Shown: positions 1 to 8,305 of the stretch, one piece after another | Layout: every line of letters begins with the position of its first letter | Position numbering within the stretch: the stretch's first letter is position 1 | Assembly (NCBI GenBank): GCA_965198795.1 | Contig: OZ240674.1 | Location: forward strand, 2,232,001 to 2,296,000 | Direction: 5' to 3' | Source of the DNA: G965198795 sp965198795 | Lineage (GTDB): Bacteria > Pseudomonadota > Alphaproteobacteria > Rhodospirillales > Casp-alpha2 | Length of the DNA: 64,000 nucleotides | Notes under the pieces: model-generated | Seen by the model: the letters and a program-made list of their open reading frames with translations, nothing else | What the model was told of the DNA's origin: nothing | Databases searched by the model: none | Program-made: the position numbers and the translations under genes

Positions 1-22
1 CGTCGTTCCGCGTGACGCGGTT

Positions 23-1336
23 TTGGATGATCAACCGTCCCGGTCGGATGAGGTAAGACGATCCTCGCGGCGCATCACGGCGACGGGATTGTCGATCATC
101 GCGGTTTTGATCATCGGGTTCGGCGGTTGGGCGGGATTTGCGCCGCTGGCGAGCGGCGTGTTGGGTGAAGGCGTGATCGTCGCCGAAGGCGACCGCGGCA
201 CGGTGCGGCACCTGGAAGGCGGCGTTGTCGCGGAGATCCTGGTGAACGAAGGCGATACGGTCGCCGCGGGTCAGGTGCTTGTACGATTGGACGACGTGCA
301 GACGCGCGCGCAACTGGACTCTCTTCAGGCGGAATACGACGGTCATGCGGCGCGGCATGCGCGCCTGACGGCCGAGCGGGCGGGTGATGAGAACATTTCC
401 TTTCCGAAAACCCTCATGGACCGGATCACGGCCGGGCATGTGCGGGAGATCGTTCTTGGAGAGAGGGCGCTGTTCGAAGAACGCCGGAACGCCTTGAACG
501 TGTCGTTGTCGATGATCGCGCAAAGCCGGGCGCTCTATGGGCGTCATATCGCCGGCGCGAAAGCGCAGATCGCATCAATGAATACCCAACTCTCGATCAT
601 CAAGGATGAACTGGCAGGTTTGGAGAAATTGCTCGCGCAGGGTCATATCGAGAAGCCACGGGTTCTGAGACTTAAACGTGAAGCGGCCCAGTTGGAAGGC
701 GAGATCGGATCGGAAACGTCCTCGGTCGCGCAAGGTGAAATCAAAATTATCGAGTCGAGAATAGAAGAGGCCCGGATCAAAACGGATTTCCGCAAGAGCG
801 TCGTGGCCGAATTGCGCGAGGTCCAGGATCGCCTGTTCGATCTGGAGGAACGGGTGTCCGCCACCAGGGACGTGCTGGAACGTCTCGATATTCGCGCGCC
901 GGGAAACGGCGCCGTTCTCGATCTTCAGGTTCACGCCAGGGACGCGGTGCTTCTGCCGGGCGATCCGGTTCTGGATATCGTCCCGGCCGGAAAGATTTTG
1001 ACCGTCGAGACGAAAATCCGTCCGACCGACATCGACAATGTCGCGGTCGGCGCCGAGGCGGAAATCCGGTTCACGGCGTTTCGCCAAAGAACGACGCCGT
1101 CCGTGCTCGGGACCGTCACGACCGTCGCGGCCGATACGCTCAATGACGCCGAAACCAATGCTCCCTACTATACGGCGCGCGTGAAGGTCAGCGAGACCGA
1201 GCGCGGCCGCCTGGACGGCAAGCCCTTGGTGCCGGGCATGCCCGCCGACGTGACCATCCGGTCCGGCGAGCGGACCCTGATCGAATACCTGCTCGAGCCG
1301 CTGACGGACATGATGGCGCGGTCGTTCAAGGAATAG
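23..1336 (+). CDS. HlyD-family type I secretion periplasmic adaptor (5' end may lie outside window)
   Basis: Membrane fusion protein of a type I (ABC) secretion system, linking an inner-membrane ABC exporter to a TolC-like outer-membrane channel. One N-terminal membrane segment (about residues 18-42, hydrophobic run ending GFAPLASG) is followed by the lipoyl-like half-motif (GTVRHLEGGVV, then VNEGDTVAAGQVL). A long charged coiled-coil region follows (about 80-280), then the second lipoyl half (LDIRAPGNGAV) and a C-terminal beta-barrel ending in VPGMPADVTI, the usual order in PrsE/AprE-like adaptors. I give a TTG at 23, but the frame stays open to the left window edge, so the true start and the ATPase/permease partner are probably outside. 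The secreted substrate cannot be told from this window. Confidence 0.88.
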   Translation: MDDQPSRSDEVRRSSRRITATGLSIIAVLIIGFGGWAGFAPLASGVLGEGVIVAEGDRGTVRHLEGGVVAEILVNEGDTVAAGQVLVRLDDVQTRAQLDSLQAEYDGHAARHARLTAERAGDENISFPKTLMDRITAGHVREIVLGERALFEERRNALNVSLSMIAQSRALYGRHIAGAKAQIASMNTQLSIIKDELAGLEKLLAQGHIEKPRVLRLKREAAQLEGEIGSETSSVAQGEIKIIESRIEEARIKTDFRKSVVAELREVQDRLFDLEERVSATRDVLERLDIRAPGNGAVLDLQVHARDAVLLPGDPVLDIVPAGKILTVETKIRPTDIDNVAVGAEAEIRFTAFRQRTTPSVLGTVTTVAADTLNDAETNAPYYTARVKVSETERGRLDGKPLVPGMPADVTIRSGERTLIEYLLEPLTDMMARSFKE

Positions 1337-1440
1337 CCTTGGGCCTTGTCTGGCGGAGTGAGTTTTTGCGGAACTATCGTGACGACGCCCCGACCTTGTT
1401 TGGAGCGCGAGGGTTGAAGCGCGATTCGGTCTCTATTCCA

Positions 1441-1494
1441 GGTGCGGGTGGAAGTGGCATGGGCTCCGACCTCGACGACGAGATCCCGTTCTGA
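1441..1494 (+). pseudogene. Candidate 3' relic of ssb (single-stranded DNA-binding protein tail)
   Basis: An open frame ending at 1494 encodes a glycine-rich stretch and then SDLDDEIPF and a stop. This is the acidic DDxIPF tail by which bacterial SSB recruits its partners. No OB-fold sequence precedes it: upstream lies non-coding DNA and the secretion adaptor. As I recall, ssb sits directly upstream of gyrA in many alphaproteobacteria, and gyrA is the next housekeeping gene here, so position and motif agree. The likely reading is that the body of ssb was lost or replaced and only the tail remains. The match is short, so chance is not excluded. Confidence 0.5.
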
Positions 1495-1568
1495 TGATTT
1501 TCTGGACCGGCGGCCCGCGATCCGCTACGTAACGCCGTTGGCGGCGGTGGAAAGGAAAAAAACGAACC

Positions 1569-2636
1569 GTGCCGGTTAAAACACCTCTGATGGAACGTCT
1601 AGACCTGTCCGCACCGATTATTCAGGCGCCCATGGCGGGCAGCGATACGCCGGAGTTGGCCATCGCGGTCTCGGAAGCGGGCGGGTTGGGTTCCATGGGC
1701 ATGACCTATCTCGCGCCGGACGATATGAAAGGCCGCCTGAAGACGGTCCGAAGCCGCACCAACCGGGTGGTGAACGTTAATTTATTCGCTCCCCAGCCCA
1801 TTCCCCCGTTGCCTGGAGACACGTCGGAAGCCGTCGAACGCCTGCGGCCGTTCTATGAGGATTTGGGCGTCGGCCTCCCCGCCGTCTCGCCCGGCGCGGA
1901 TAAATTCGCAGACCGCTTTCCCCTGGTCTTGGAAGGAGGCGTCAAGGTGTTCAGCTTTATCATGGGGCTGATCCCGGAGGACGCGATGCGCGCGCTGAGG
2001 GCTCGGGACACGTTTATCATCGGTACGGCGACCAATGTGCCGGAGGCAAAACAACTGGAGGCCGCCGGCGTGGACGCCATCGTCGCTCAAGGATCGGAAG
2101 CCGGCGGCCACCGGGGCAGCTTCACGCCCGATTACGCCGGTTCCATGGTGGGCTCGCTGGCGCTGATCCCGCAAGTGGCCGACGCGGTGTCGGTCCCCGT
2201 CATCGCGGCGGGCGGAATCTCTGATGGCCGGGGCGTCGCGGCGGCCCTCATACTCGGCGCGGAAGCCGTGCAGATCGGAACAGCCTTTCTGACCACGGAC
2301 GAGTCCGGGGCGCCCGAAGCGCATAAGCGCGCCGTACTGCAGGTCGGTGCGCACGAAAGCCGCGTGACTCATGCCTTTTCGGGCCGTCCGGCGCGTGGCG
2401 TCGTCAATTCCATGATGGAGGCGGTCGAGGATTTCAAGCGGCCCCGGGCGGTATTGCCCTTTCCCCACCAGAACGCCCTCACAAGGCCGCTGCGAGCCGC
2501 CGCCGCCAAGGCCGGAAAGGCCGATTGTCTGGCGCTCTGGGCGGGCCAGGCCGGGTCTTTATCCAGAAGAGAAAAGGCGGCGGACACGGTCAAACGCCTA
2601 ATGGCGGAAACGGACGCGGCGTTGAAGCGCTTCTAA
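1569..2636 (+). CDS. Nitronate monooxygenase (2-nitropropane dioxygenase family)
   Basis: FMN-dependent TIM-barrel enzyme that oxidises alkyl nitronates, such as propionate 3-nitronate, to carbonyl compounds and nitrite. The N-terminal half has PIIQAPMAGSDTPELAIAVS, and the family signature QGSEAGGHRG lies around residues 176-185. The phosphate-binding segments VIAAGGISDGRG and LGAEAVQIGTAFL follow. At 355 residues it is normal for class I enzymes. The GTG at 1569 follows an AAGGAAAA ribosome-binding stretch. It stands alone between the possible ssb tail and gyrA, a place where alphaproteobacteria usually have ssb next to gyrA, so it may be an insertion there. The exact substrate is unknown; some family members are enoyl-reductase-like, but the GGH motif favours nitronate oxidation. 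Confidence 0.85.
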   Translation: MPVKTPLMERLDLSAPIIQAPMAGSDTPELAIAVSEAGGLGSMGMTYLAPDDMKGRLKTVRSRTNRVVNVNLFAPQPIPPLPGDTSEAVERLRPFYEDLGVGLPAVSPGADKFADRFPLVLEGGVKVFSFIMGLIPEDAMRALRARDTFIIGTATNVPEAKQLEAAGVDAIVAQGSEAGGHRGSFTPDYAGSMVGSLALIPQVADAVSVPVIAAGGISDGRGVAAALILGAEAVQIGTAFLTTDESGAPEAHKRAVLQVGAHESRVTHAFSGRPARGVVNSMMEAVEDFKRPRAVLPFPHQNALTRPLRAAAAKAGKADCLALWAGQAGSLSRREKAADTVKRLMAETDAALKRF

Positions 2637-2765
2637 GCCGCGCCGGGCCATGCGCCGAATTTGCTTTTAGTCCGCCATACCGGGTATAATGAGGTCCCTC
2701 GCCAAGAAAGAAGAGAACCCTTGCAGGATTCCTTTTAGTTCATTGATTTTGTTAGGTAATTCTAT

Positions 2766-5588
2766 TTGACTCCTCCATCTGACATGCCTCCGGGCGGCGC
2801 GCGGCCGACTCTGCCCGGGCCGGACGTCGCGTCCATTTCCATTGAGGACGAAATGCGCGCCTCGTACCTCGATTACGCCATGAGCGTGATCGTGGCCCGC
2901 GCGCTTCCGGACGCGCGCGACGGATTGAAACCGGTCCAACGCCGGATTCTTCACGCCATGAAGGAAAACGGCTATGAGGCGGGCAAGCCCTACCGCAAGT
3001 CCGCGCGCATCGTTGGCGACGTCATGGGCAAATACCACCCCCACGGCGACAGCGCGATTTATGACGCCATGGTCCGAATGGCGCAGGACTTTTCCATGCG
3101 GCTTCCGTTGATCGACGGTCAGGGCAACTTCGGCTCCATGGACGGCGACAAGGCCGCCGCGATGCGGTATACGGAAGCCCGGATGGCGCGCGCCGCCCAT
3201 GCGTTGCTGGAAGATATCGATAAGAACACGGTCGATTTTCAGCCGAACTATGACGAAAGCATTCACGAACCCGTTGTTCTGCCAGCCGGTTTCCCGAATT
3301 TGCTGGTCAATGGCGCGGACGGCATCGCCGTCGGCATGGCGACGAAGATACCGCCCCACAATCTGGGTGAGGTGATTGATGGTTGCTGCGCCTATATTGA
3401 TGATCCGCTGATTTCCAACGAACGTCTGATCGCCGAACACGTTCCAGGGCCGGACTTTCCCACAGGCGCCGTCATTCTGGGCAGGCAGGGGATTCAGTCC
3501 GCCTACACGACCGGACGCGGGTCCGTTGTCGTTCGGGGACGCACGTCCGTTGAGGAAATCCGCAAGGACCGGTTCGCCATCGTCGTCCACGAGGTGCCTT
3601 ATCAGGTCAACAAGGCCCGGATGATTGAGGTTGTCGCGGAAGCGGTGCGGGACAAGAAAATCGAGGGAGTCTCGGACCTTCGCGACGAGTCGGACCGGGA
3701 AGGCGTCCGGGTCGTGATCGAATTGAAACGCGACGCCGAGGCCGAGGTCGTTCTGGCTCAGCTTTACCGTTTCTCGCCGTTGCAGACGTCTTTCGGGGTG
3801 AACATGCTCGCGCTTGACGGCGGGCGGCCGCGTATGATGACGCTGAAGGACATCCTGGCCGCCTTCGTGAAGTTCCGCGAGGAGGTCATCCGGCGCCGGA
3901 CGATTCATGAACTGGGCAAGGCGCGCGAGCGGGCGCATGTCCTGGCCGGTCTCGCGGTCGCGGTCGCCAATATCGATGAGGTCATCGTCCTTATCCGCAA
4001 AGCGCCGGACCCGCAAACGGCGCGGGAACAATTGACGGCGCGTGATTGGCCCGCGCGGGACGTGGAGCCCATGATCGCCCTTCTGGACGAGCCGGGGCGG
4101 TCGGTCGTTGACGGTGTTTACAAGCTCTCGGAAGCTCAGGCCCGCGCGATTCTGGATCTGCGCCTGCATCGCCTGACCGGGCTTGAGCGCGATAAAATCG
4201 GTGAAGACCTTGAGAAGCTGGGCGCGGAAATCGAAGGGTACCTGGGGCTCCTGGGCTCGCGCGGTAAGCTCTACGCGCTGCTTCGCGAGGAGCTGGCCGC
4301 CATGAAGGAACGGTTCGCGACGCCGCGCCGGACGTCCCTGGAAGAGGGCGAGTTCGAACACGACATTGAGGACCTGATCCAGCGCGAGGACATGGTCGTG
4401 ACCGTGACCAATTCGGGGTACGTGAAGCGCGTGCCGCTCTCGACCTACCGGGCGCAAAGACGTGGCGGCAAGGGCCGCACCGGCATGTCCACCCGGGACG
4501 AGGATTTTGTGGATCAGGTGTTCGTCGCGAACACGCACACACCGATCCTGTTCTTTTCGTCGGCCGGCATGGTCTACAAGATGAAGGTCTACAAATTGCC
4601 TCTGGGCAATCCCCAGTCGCGCGGCAAGGCGTTCGTCAATTTGCTGCCGTTGGACGAGGGCGAGACGATTTCCACCGTCATGGCCTTGCCGGAGGACGAG
4701 GATAGCTGGTCGGACCTGTTCGTCATGTTCGGCACCGCGTCCGGGAACGTGCGGCGAAACCGCCTGTCCGATTTCACCAACGTGAAATCCAACGGCAAGA
4801 TCGCCATGAAACTGGCGGAAGGAGACCGTTTAGTCCGGGTCCGGACTTGTTCGGAAGACGATGACGTCCTGCTGAGCGCGGAAAGCGGTAAATGTATTCG
4901 TTTCCCCGTCGTTGACGTGCGGGTCTTCGCAGGCCGCGATTCGACGGGGGTCCGCGGCATCCGTCTGGCGTCCGGCGACGCCGTTATGGCGCTTTCGGTG
5001 GTGAGGCACGTCGAGGTTTCCACGGATGACCGGGACGCCTACCTGCAAGCCAGGAACGCCTTCAGACGTCTTCGGAACGGCGATTACACGGACCGCGCGG
5101 ACGATCACGCCCGTGACCGGGAACTTGCGGCCCGCCTGGAAGAACCCAAGTTCGCCGGAATGGCGGATAACGATCAATTCATCTTGACCGTGACGTCGGA
5201 CGGTTACGGCAAGCGCTCGTCGGCCTACGAATACCGTATTTCCGGCCGCGGCGGCCAGGGCGTCGCCAATATCAACGTGGACCGGAACGGCGCCGGGGAC
5301 GCGTCGGTCGTCGCGGCCTTTGGCGTTGAGCAGGCCGATCAGATCATCATGGTCACCAACGGCGGTCAGATCATCCGGGTTCCCGTGGACGGCATCTCCA
5401 TTTACGGCCGGGGATCGCGGGGCGTGCGGTTGTTCAACACGGGCGACGGCGAGAACGTGGTCTCGGTCAGCCGGCTGCGTGACGTCGGTGACGATGGGGA
5501 AGACGGTGACGACGGGGAAGACGCTGGCGAAACCGTGGACGGCGCCGGCTCTGAAGGCGCGCCGCAGCCGGCGGACGGCGATGAATAG
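2766..5588 (+). CDS. gyrA: DNA gyrase subunit A
   Basis: Breakage-reunion subunit of DNA gyrase. The catalytic tyrosine is Tyr135 in AAMRYTEARM. The quinolone-resistance region reads GKYHPHGDSAIYD, with Ser96 and Asp100 at the E. coli Ser83/Asp87 positions, so no classical resistance substitution is seen. The GyrA box QRRGGKG, which marks DNA-wrapping gyrase rather than topoisomerase IV, lies near residues 562-568, followed by beta-pinwheel repeats. The protein is 940 residues and ends in a long Asp/Glu/Gly tail. A TTG start at 2766 is chosen because TTAGGTAA lies 8 bases upstream; an ATG 18 bases downstream lacks a ribosome-binding site. coaD follows after 9 bp, an arrangement common in alphaproteobacteria. 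Confidence 0.97.
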   Translation: MTPPSDMPPGGARPTLPGPDVASISIEDEMRASYLDYAMSVIVARALPDARDGLKPVQRRILHAMKENGYEAGKPYRKSARIVGDVMGKYHPHGDSAIYDAMVRMAQDFSMRLPLIDGQGNFGSMDGDKAAAMRYTEARMARAAHALLEDIDKNTVDFQPNYDESIHEPVVLPAGFPNLLVNGADGIAVGMATKIPPHNLGEVIDGCCAYIDDPLISNERLIAEHVPGPDFPTGAVILGRQGIQSAYTTGRGSVVVRGRTSVEEIRKDRFAIVVHEVPYQVNKARMIEVVAEAVRDKKIEGVSDLRDESDREGVRVVIELKRDAEAEVVLAQLYRFSPLQTSFGVNMLALDGGRPRMMTLKDILAAFVKFREEVIRRRTIHELGKARERAHVLAGLAVAVANIDEVIVLIRKAPDPQTAREQLTARDWPARDVEPMIALLDEPGRSVVDGVYKLSEAQARAILDLRLHRLTGLERDKIGEDLEKLGAEIEGYLGLLGSRGKLYALLREELAAMKERFATPRRTSLEEGEFEHDIEDLIQREDMVVTVTNSGYVKRVPLSTYRAQRRGGKGRTGMSTRDEDFVDQVFVANTHTPILFFSSAGMVYKMKVYKLPLGNPQSRGKAFVNLLPLDEGETISTVMALPEDEDSWSDLFVMFGTASGNVRRNRLSDFTNVKSNGKIAMKLAEGDRLVRVRTCSEDDDVLLSAESGKCIRFPVVDVRVFAGRDSTGVRGIRLASGDAVMALSVVRHVEVSTDDRDAYLQARNAFRRLRNGDYTDRADDHARDRELAARLEEPKFAGMADNDQFILTVTSDGYGKRSSAYEYRISGRGGQGVANINVDRNGAGDASVVAAFGVEQADQIIMVTNGGQIIRVPVDGISIYGRGSRGVRLFNTGDGENVVSVSRLRDVGDDGEDGDDGEDAGETVDGAGSEGAPQPADGDE

Positions 5589-5597
5589 GGCGCCGTC

Positions 5598-6122
5598 ATG
5601 AGCCTGACCAAGGGGATTTATCCGGGGACCTTCGATCCAATCACCAACGGCCACATGGACATCATTTCCCGGGCCGCGCGGCTGGTGGACACGCTGGCCG
5701 TGGCCGTCGCCGAGAACGCGGGGAAGGGACCGCTGTTCACGGTTTCCGAGCGGGCCGGGCTGGTCCGCCGGGAAATCGACACGGTAATTCCCGATCTGGC
5801 GTCCAAGATCGAGGTCGTCAGCTTCGGCTCGCTTCTCATGAAGTTCGCCGATGAGATCGGGGCGCGGGTGATCATCCGGGGCCTCCGCGCGGTTTCCGAT
5901 TTCGAGTACGAGTTTCAAATGGCCGGCATGAACGCCCGGCTGAACCGGAAGGTGGAAACCGTGTTCCTGATGGCGTCCGAGAGCCATCAGTTCATCTCGT
6001 CACGCTTCGTTAAGGAGATCGGAATGCTGGGCGGAGACATCTCCAGTTTTGTCTCGCCCGGCGTGGAGGAGCGGCTTCTCGCCCGCTTCGAGGAGCGCCG
6101 CCGGAGCGGCGCGGCGGAGTAG
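5598..6122 (+). CDS. coaD: Phosphopantetheine adenylyltransferase
   Basis: Catalyses the penultimate step of coenzyme A synthesis, joining ATP and 4'-phosphopantetheine to give dephospho-CoA. The nucleotidyltransferase T/HxGH motif is TNGH in YPGTFDPITNGH near the N-terminus, and the second signature ISSRFVKEI lies near residues 133-141. At 174 residues it matches the family (about 160-170). It starts 9 bp after gyrA and is probably co-transcribed with it. A G+C-only hairpin (6131-6151, CCCCCG/CGGGGG arms) follows the stop but has no T-run, so it is a weak terminator candidate. tRNA-Lys lies about 120 bp downstream. Confidence 0.95.
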   Translation: MSLTKGIYPGTFDPITNGHMDIISRAARLVDTLAVAVAENAGKGPLFTVSERAGLVRREIDTVIPDLASKIEVVSFGSLLMKFADEIGARVIIRGLRAVSDFEYEFQMAGMNARLNRKVETVFLMASESHQFISSRFVKEIGMLGGDISSFVSPGVEERLLARFEERRRSGAAE

Positions 6123-6239
6123 ACGGTCCGCCCCCGTCACAAAATCGGGGGACAGGCGATTCCCCGGTTGACCCGGCGGCGGCGCTCCCATATGTTCCGC
6201 GCCGTTCTCCGGCGCATTGTGTTAACAGAGAGACCGTGG

Positions 6240-6315
6240 GCGCGCTTAGCTCAGTTGGTAGAGCAACTGACTTTTAATCAGTAGGTCACAGGTTCGAATC
6301 CTGTAGCGCGTACCA
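6240..6315 (+). tRNA. tRNA-Lys (anticodon TTT)
   Basis: A 76-nt cloverleaf with encoded CCA. The acceptor stem is GCGCGCT with AGCGCGT (one G-T pair). The D-arm contains AGCTCAGTTGGTAGAGC, the anticodon arm is ACTGA-CTTTTAA-TCAGT with TTT at positions 34-36, and the T-arm is ACAGG-TTCGAAT-CCTGT. Discriminator base A. Confidence 0.97.
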
Positions 6316-6811
6316 TTTCAAGCCCTTGAGAAGGTTGAGTTTCCGGGCGCCGCCGCGCAAGAAAAGGCGGCACGGCTGGGACGGCGCGTGTCGCGCAAGA
6401 GCGCCGCTTCTCGCGCCCTGATATTCCCGGCATGGCGGCGATGGCGGCGATGGTCGTCATCATCAACGCCGGAAGCCATGACAGAAGCGCCACGTTTGCC
6501 GCCATCGTCACGATTGTGCGGGTCCGGATGGATGCGGGACGTTTTGCCGGGGCGAGGGCGCGGCCCCGTTTTGCCATTCCCGCGCTCTTGATTTCATCAT
6601 TCCCGCGCCCTCACTCCGTCATTCCCGCGAAGGCGGGAATCCAGGGCGCCCGTTGTCACTCGATCACCAGCCATCACTCATGATTGATTGGAACGCGGAC
6701 CGCCGCGCTGGCTTCCCGCCTTCGCGGGAATGACGTTCCGGACGAGGCGAGATGAGACCCGTCATGCAAATTCCTCTGGCGGCGCTGGTGGTCTGGCGCC
6801 TCTCCGGGAAG
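6316..6811. other. Gene-free stretch before the CRISPR array
   Basis: No credible gene. It holds the MITE-like palindromic element described separately (6618-6734), preceded by a partial extra arm (TCATTCCCGCGCCCTCAC, from about 6598). The remainder is GC-rich with no promoter or RNA I can support. Reading frames here lack ribosome-binding sites and are interrupted by the palindromes. Confidence 0.6.
6618..6734. repeat. MITE-like palindromic element, copy A
   Basis: Ends are inverted copies of GTCATTCCCGCGAAGGCGGG plus AA; each arm is itself a hairpin (TTCCCGC-GAAG-GCGGGAA). The interior, read on the minus strand, runs GCGCGGCGG, CGCGTTC, ATCATGAGTGATGGC, GTGATCGAGTG and matches the interior of the copy at 62815-62930 in the opposite orientation. 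It has no coding capacity. See also 48904-49003. Confidence 0.85.
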
Positions 6812-6979
6812 GCCATAGCTTCCCTTTTTGCATCGTTCTGCTATGGTCCGTGCGGGCGACATGGCTCCAGGCCAACGGCCATAGCTTCCCTTTTTGCATC
6901 GTTCTGCTATGGTTGAAGGACATGAAGGGGCTCAATCTCGAGCGCCATAGCTTCCCTTTTTGCATCGTTCTGCTATGGT
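6812..6979 (+). CRISPR. Type II-C CRISPR array: three 36-bp repeats, two 30-bp spacers
   Basis: Three identical 36-bp repeats lie at 6812-6847, 6878-6913 and 6944-6979, with 30-bp spacers at 6848-6877 and 6914-6943. The repeat starts GCCATAGCTTCCCTTTTTGC and ends ATCGTTCTGCTATGGT; its ends form CCATAGC/GCTATGG inverted arms. The layout closely resembles the Neisseria type II-C repeat (GTTGTAGCTCCCTTTCTC... GCTACAAT). The plus strand is taken as the crRNA strand, because its first part pairs with the tracrRNA anti-repeat at 11725-11760. Each repeat ends in TGCTATGGT, an extended -10-like element, so every spacer could have its own promoter as in Neisseria (inference). cas2 lies 46 bp beyond the last repeat. 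Confidence 0.96.
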
Positions 6980-7002
6980 CACTGCCCGGCAACGGCTTGA
7001 AA

Positions 7003-7057
7003 ACAAAACAAAAATGGCGGACGGCTTAGAGTAAAACGAGCTGTCCGCCATTGTTTT
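7003..7057. terminator. Bidirectional terminator between CRISPR array and cas2
   Basis: A 10-bp perfect stem, AATGGCGGAC (7013-7022) with GTCCGCCATT (7043-7052), is flanked by AAAACAAAA on the left and TTGTTTTTGG on the right. It therefore has a T-run on both strands. The right arm and the loop contain the last codons and stop of cas2, so the hairpin ends cas2 transcription within its own 3' end and could also stop crRNA transcription coming from the array. Confidence 0.7.
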
Positions 7058-7367
7058 TGGTATCCTTTTCCTCGTTTTCGTCACGCTCCCCAAGCAGAAT
7101 TCTCATGCGCCCGTATTGCCGGTCCGTGACTTGCAGGGCGCGGACGTGACCCTTTGGCGGCAAGGCCGCCTGTAGCCGTTTAAGGTGTTTTTCGACGCGC
7201 TCTTGCCCGTTGCAGATTCGCCCGTAGACCGAAAACTGAAGCATGATGTACCCGTCCTTGAGCAGGTGGTTGCGAAACCGGGTGGCCGCGCGCCTTTGCG
7301 CCTTGGCGCCCACGGGCAGGTCGAAAAACACGATTATCCACATGAACTGGTCTCCGTTGACGCTCAT
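7026..7367 (-). CDS. cas2: CRISPR-associated Cas2
   Basis: Small structural partner of Cas1 in the spacer-integration complex. A ferredoxin-like fold is expected: the first beta-strand WIIVFFDLPV carries the conserved Asp (Asp16 from this start), and the second motif region reads GYIMLQFSVYGRIC. At 113 residues it is typical for type II Cas2. It is the last cas gene, 47 bp after cas1 on the same strand, and its 3' end is built into the terminator hairpin. An internal ATG eight codons later (MWIIVFFD) would fit the family as well. No csn2 or cas4 is present, as expected for subtype II-C. Confidence 0.94.
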   Translation of the reverse strand: MSVNGDQFMWIIVFFDLPVGAKAQRRAATRFRNHLLKDGYIMLQFSVYGRICNGQERVEKHLKRLQAALPPKGHVRALQVTDRQYGRMRILLGERDENEEKDTKNNGGQLVLL

Positions 7368-7414
7368 CGCCTGTCACGTTCGTTCACAAGTCGGGCCGTT
7401 CACAAGTCGGGCCT

Positions 7415-8305
7415 TCACAGGGCGAATTCCGGCAGGCGCAGGGCGGACGTGTCCTTATCGCGCGTGGCGCGAACCAGACTTTCCGCCGCAACGTGCGCGG
7501 CGTTCAGGATCGTCTGCAATTCGCCCCCGATCAAAACCTGAACAGCCGGCAGTTCGGCGAGGGCGGCGCGGTCTTCCTTGCCGAGGTCTTCGGCGTGGTC
7601 CCGGCCGGCGGTCAGACCGGCGGTCATGTCGTCCACGAAGGGGCGGAACGGCTCGATCACGTCGTCGGCCAGATTGAACCCGTTCAGGCCGTTGTCATGG
7701 TGAAGCCCGAAACACGGCAACAGCCCGGCCCCCACAAGGGACCGCGCGACGCAGGCCCGGACGACGGCGTAGCCGTAATTCAGAAAGGCGTTGGGCAGGT
7801 CGCCGGCGCCGCGGATGAAGCCCTTGCCCATCAAGGCGGGCCAATAGACGCGGGCGGCTTGCGCCTCGCGGTTTTTCGCGTCGCCGGACTCGACCAGCCT
7901 GACCATTTTTCGCAAATTGCCGCCCTGTTCCACGCCGCGCCGCGTCAGGCAATGGGCCTGGTTGGCGATCTTGGCCCGGACGATGTTCTGCCAGGCCCTT
8001 TTCCTGAACGGCGCGGACCACCCGGCCTGAATCGCCGCGACCTGGCTTTGCCGGGAATGCGTGTGAAACGGCAGCATCAGGCCGTTCGGCATATGACGGC
8101 CGTCGCAAACGGCGACGGCGGCCCCGGCGGCGCACAGGGACGACAACAGGGCCGCCGAAACGGTGACGCCCCGGTGTTCCAGAACGCAGACGGCGATGTC
8201 CTCGACCGGGACGCTTAGGGTTTCATCGTCGCGTTCCACCCGCAACTGGCCCCGATTCAGGGACATCCGGCATCGCGAGCCGACGATTACGGTTCGCCAC
8301 GCCAC
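7415..8305 (-). CDS. cas1: CRISPR-associated Cas1 integrase, type II
   Basis: Metal-dependent integrase that, with Cas2, inserts new spacers at the array. Visible family residues are Glu147 in NREAQAARVYW, NAFLNYGYA (about 172-180), the His pair in CFGLHHDN (202-203), and Asp/Glu in NLADDVIEPFRP (about 211-222). Length is 296 residues, as usual for type II Cas1. Its start overlaps the last 19 bp of cas9, pointing to translational coupling in a cas9-cas1-cas2 operon read leftwards. All catalytic positions appear intact, so adaptation may be functional even though the array holds only two spacers. Confidence 0.96.
   Translation of the reverse strand: MAWRTVIVGSRCRMSLNRGQLRVERDDETLSVPVEDIAVCVLEHRGVTVSAALLSSLCAAGAAVAVCDGRHMPNGLMLPFHTHSRQSQVAAIQAGWSAPFRKRAWQNIVRAKIANQAHCLTRRGVEQGGNLRKMVRLVESGDAKNREAQAARVYWPALMGKGFIRGAGDLPNAFLNYGYAVVRACVARSLVGAGLLPCFGLHHDNGLNGFNLADDVIEPFRPFVDDMTAGLTAGRDHAEDLGKEDRAALAELPAVQVLIGGELQTILNAAHVAAESLVRATRDKDTSALRLPEFAL

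Noticed and set aside
2667..4538. Long minus-strand frame opposite gyrA (623 codons)
   Set aside because: Antisense shadow of GC-rich gyrA; no family resemblance, no ribosome-binding site.
6598..6734. Palindromic CCCGCGAAGGCGGG elements as CRISPR repeats
   Set aside because: They are inverted, single per locus and share interiors with distant copies; no regular spacing. Better explained as MITE-like elements.
6688..7029. Plus-strand frame with repeated HSFPFCIVLLW peptides
   Set aside because: It is the CRISPR array read as protein; the 66-bp unit is divisible by three, so the repeat recurs in frame. Not a gene.
7493..8218. Plus-strand frame opposite cas1
   Set aside because: Shadow of cas1; composition typical of the complementary frame of GC-rich coding DNA.
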